Source: Truepera sp. (GTDB lineage: Bacteria; Deinococcota; Deinococci; Deinococcales; Trueperaceae). From it: DNA of 5,349 nucleotides. This document shows, piece by piece, positions 4,853 to 5,349 of this stretch. The notes beneath the pieces were generated by a model, which worked only from the letters and a program-made list of their open reading frames with translations, was not told the origin of the DNA and made no database searches. The stretch is from the NCBI GenBank assembly GCA_018333775.1, contig JAGXSO010000030.1, forward strand, positions 1 through 5,349, read 5' to 3'. The position numbers and the translations under genes are program-made. How positions within the stretch are numbered: position 1 is the first letter of the stretch; each line of letters begins with the position of its first letter.

Positions 4853-5349
4853 GCACCCCCAAGGGCGGGCCGAGGGTTCCCCTGAGGGTTCACGCCGAAG
4901 GGCGAAGCCGTACTGAGCGCCTCGGCGATAGCCGCTTCGAGCTTATCGAGCCCTTCCTTAAGTTCGGCGTCGCTCAGGCGGATGGGCGGTAGTAGCCTAA
5001 CCACATTGCCGTAGGTACCGGCGCTCAGCAGGATTAGCCCCCGTTGGCGAGCGCTGGCTAAGATCGCCTCGACCGCCGCTTTGTGGGGGGTTTGGTGGTC
5101 GTCACGCACGAACTCGAGGCCGATCATGGCGCCCTGGCCACGCACGTCGCCAAGCTGCGGGAACCGCGCTTGCAGGCCGCGCAAGCGCTGGGTGATAACT
5201 GCGCCGATCTCCTGGGCGCGCCCCAAGAGCCCTTCCTCTTCGATCACCTGCAAGGTGGCTAGGGCGGCAGCGCAGGCGGTGGGGTTACCGCCGAAGGTCG
5301 AGCCGAGCATGCCGGGGCTGAGCTGGTCCATGATCTCGGCCTTGCCGAC
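4816..5349 (-). CDS. Class III PLP-dependent aminotransferase, GabT-like, C-terminal part (5' end beyond window)
   Basis: Only the C-terminal 177 codons are present; the frame is open through base 5349, so the Met at 5331-5329 is internal and the PLP-binding lysine lies outside. LGSTFGGNPTACAAALATL is the class III segment whose Thr contacts the cofactor phosphate. DVRGQGAMIGLEF and GTYGNVVRLLPPIRLSDAEL are the usual C-domain motifs of 4-aminobutyrate/acetylornithine-type enzymes, and the latter fits GabT-like enzymes best. The reaction would be amino transfer from an omega-amino compound (e.g. 4-aminobutyrate) to a 2-oxo acid in the cytoplasm; the exact donor is not determinable. The normal family end is near LDKLEAAIAEAL, but here the frame continues for about 32 residues (4819-4914), Pro/Gly/Ala/Arg-rich, ending KASPE at a stop supplied by the 19-bp repeat array. 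That tail is probably repeat-derived and not part of the fold. Confidence 0.88.
   Translation of the reverse strand, partial: VGKAEIMDQLSPGMLGSTFGGNPTACAAALATLQVIEEEGLLGRAQEIGAVITQRLRGLQARFPQLGDVRGQGAMIGLEFVRDDHQTPHKAAVEAILASARQRGLILLSAGTYGNVVRLLPPIRLSDAELKEGLDKLEAAIAEALSTASPFGVNPQGNPRPALGGARLRPSNKASPE

Noticed and set aside
4753..4992. Plus-strand frames through the 19-bp array (e.g. ...ITRAKPYYSGEALLLGRS...)
   Set aside because: They are open only because the repeat has no plus-strand stops in any frame. They have no ribosome binding site and run antisense into the aminotransferase.

Overview
The window is GC-rich bacterial DNA, roughly 60% G+C by eye. It looks like a chromosome segment from the Deinococcota, with a Thermaceae/Meiothermus-like genome as the best guess. 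Two things point there. Two genes have a TANNNT -10 box only 5-6 nt before the ATG and no Shine-Dalgarno, which is the leaderless-transcript layout common in Deinococcus/Thermus. The first small protein also resembles a conserved hypothetical that I recall from that phylum. The assignment rests on recall, not on a search.

Layout, left to right. At 26-304 and 439-729 (+) lie two small uncharacterised genes. They are separated by an unusual spacer holding nine degenerate 7-bp units that fold into a long hairpin (342-405). Convergent to them, with only 16 bp between, is a minus-strand pair: a secernin/C69-type Ntn hydrolase (746-2116) downstream of an acetamidase/formamidase-family protein (2162-3097). 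The pair reads from a good extended -10 promoter at 3128-3156. Both enzymes are predicted to cleave C-N amide bonds, so the unit may serve amide or peptide nitrogen scavenging, but the substrates are unknown. The hydrolase gene carries what looks like an in-frame insertion of a small mobile palindromic repeat (RPELVEG-like) near its 3' end.

Divergent from this operon is a compact, probably type II restriction-modification module. A beta-class DNA methyltransferase with a TSPPYW motif (3199-4092, leaderless) overlaps by 11 bp a 224-residue protein (4082-4756) that I interpret as its cognate restriction endonuclease. The nuclease resembles no family I can name, and it has a non-canonical candidate active site.

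At the right edge is the 3' part of a class III, PLP-dependent aminotransferase (GabT-like, minus strand, running off the window). Its end lies in four perfect tandem copies of a 19-bp unit. Those copies supply minus-strand TAATAA stops in all three frames, and the adjacent sequence appears to have given the enzyme a low-complexity C-terminal tail of about 32 residues. No tRNA, rRNA, CRISPR array, transposase or integrase is visible.

The observations most worth follow-up are the R-M module, the 19-bp stop-providing array, the heptamer hairpin, and the repeat insertion inside a coding gene.
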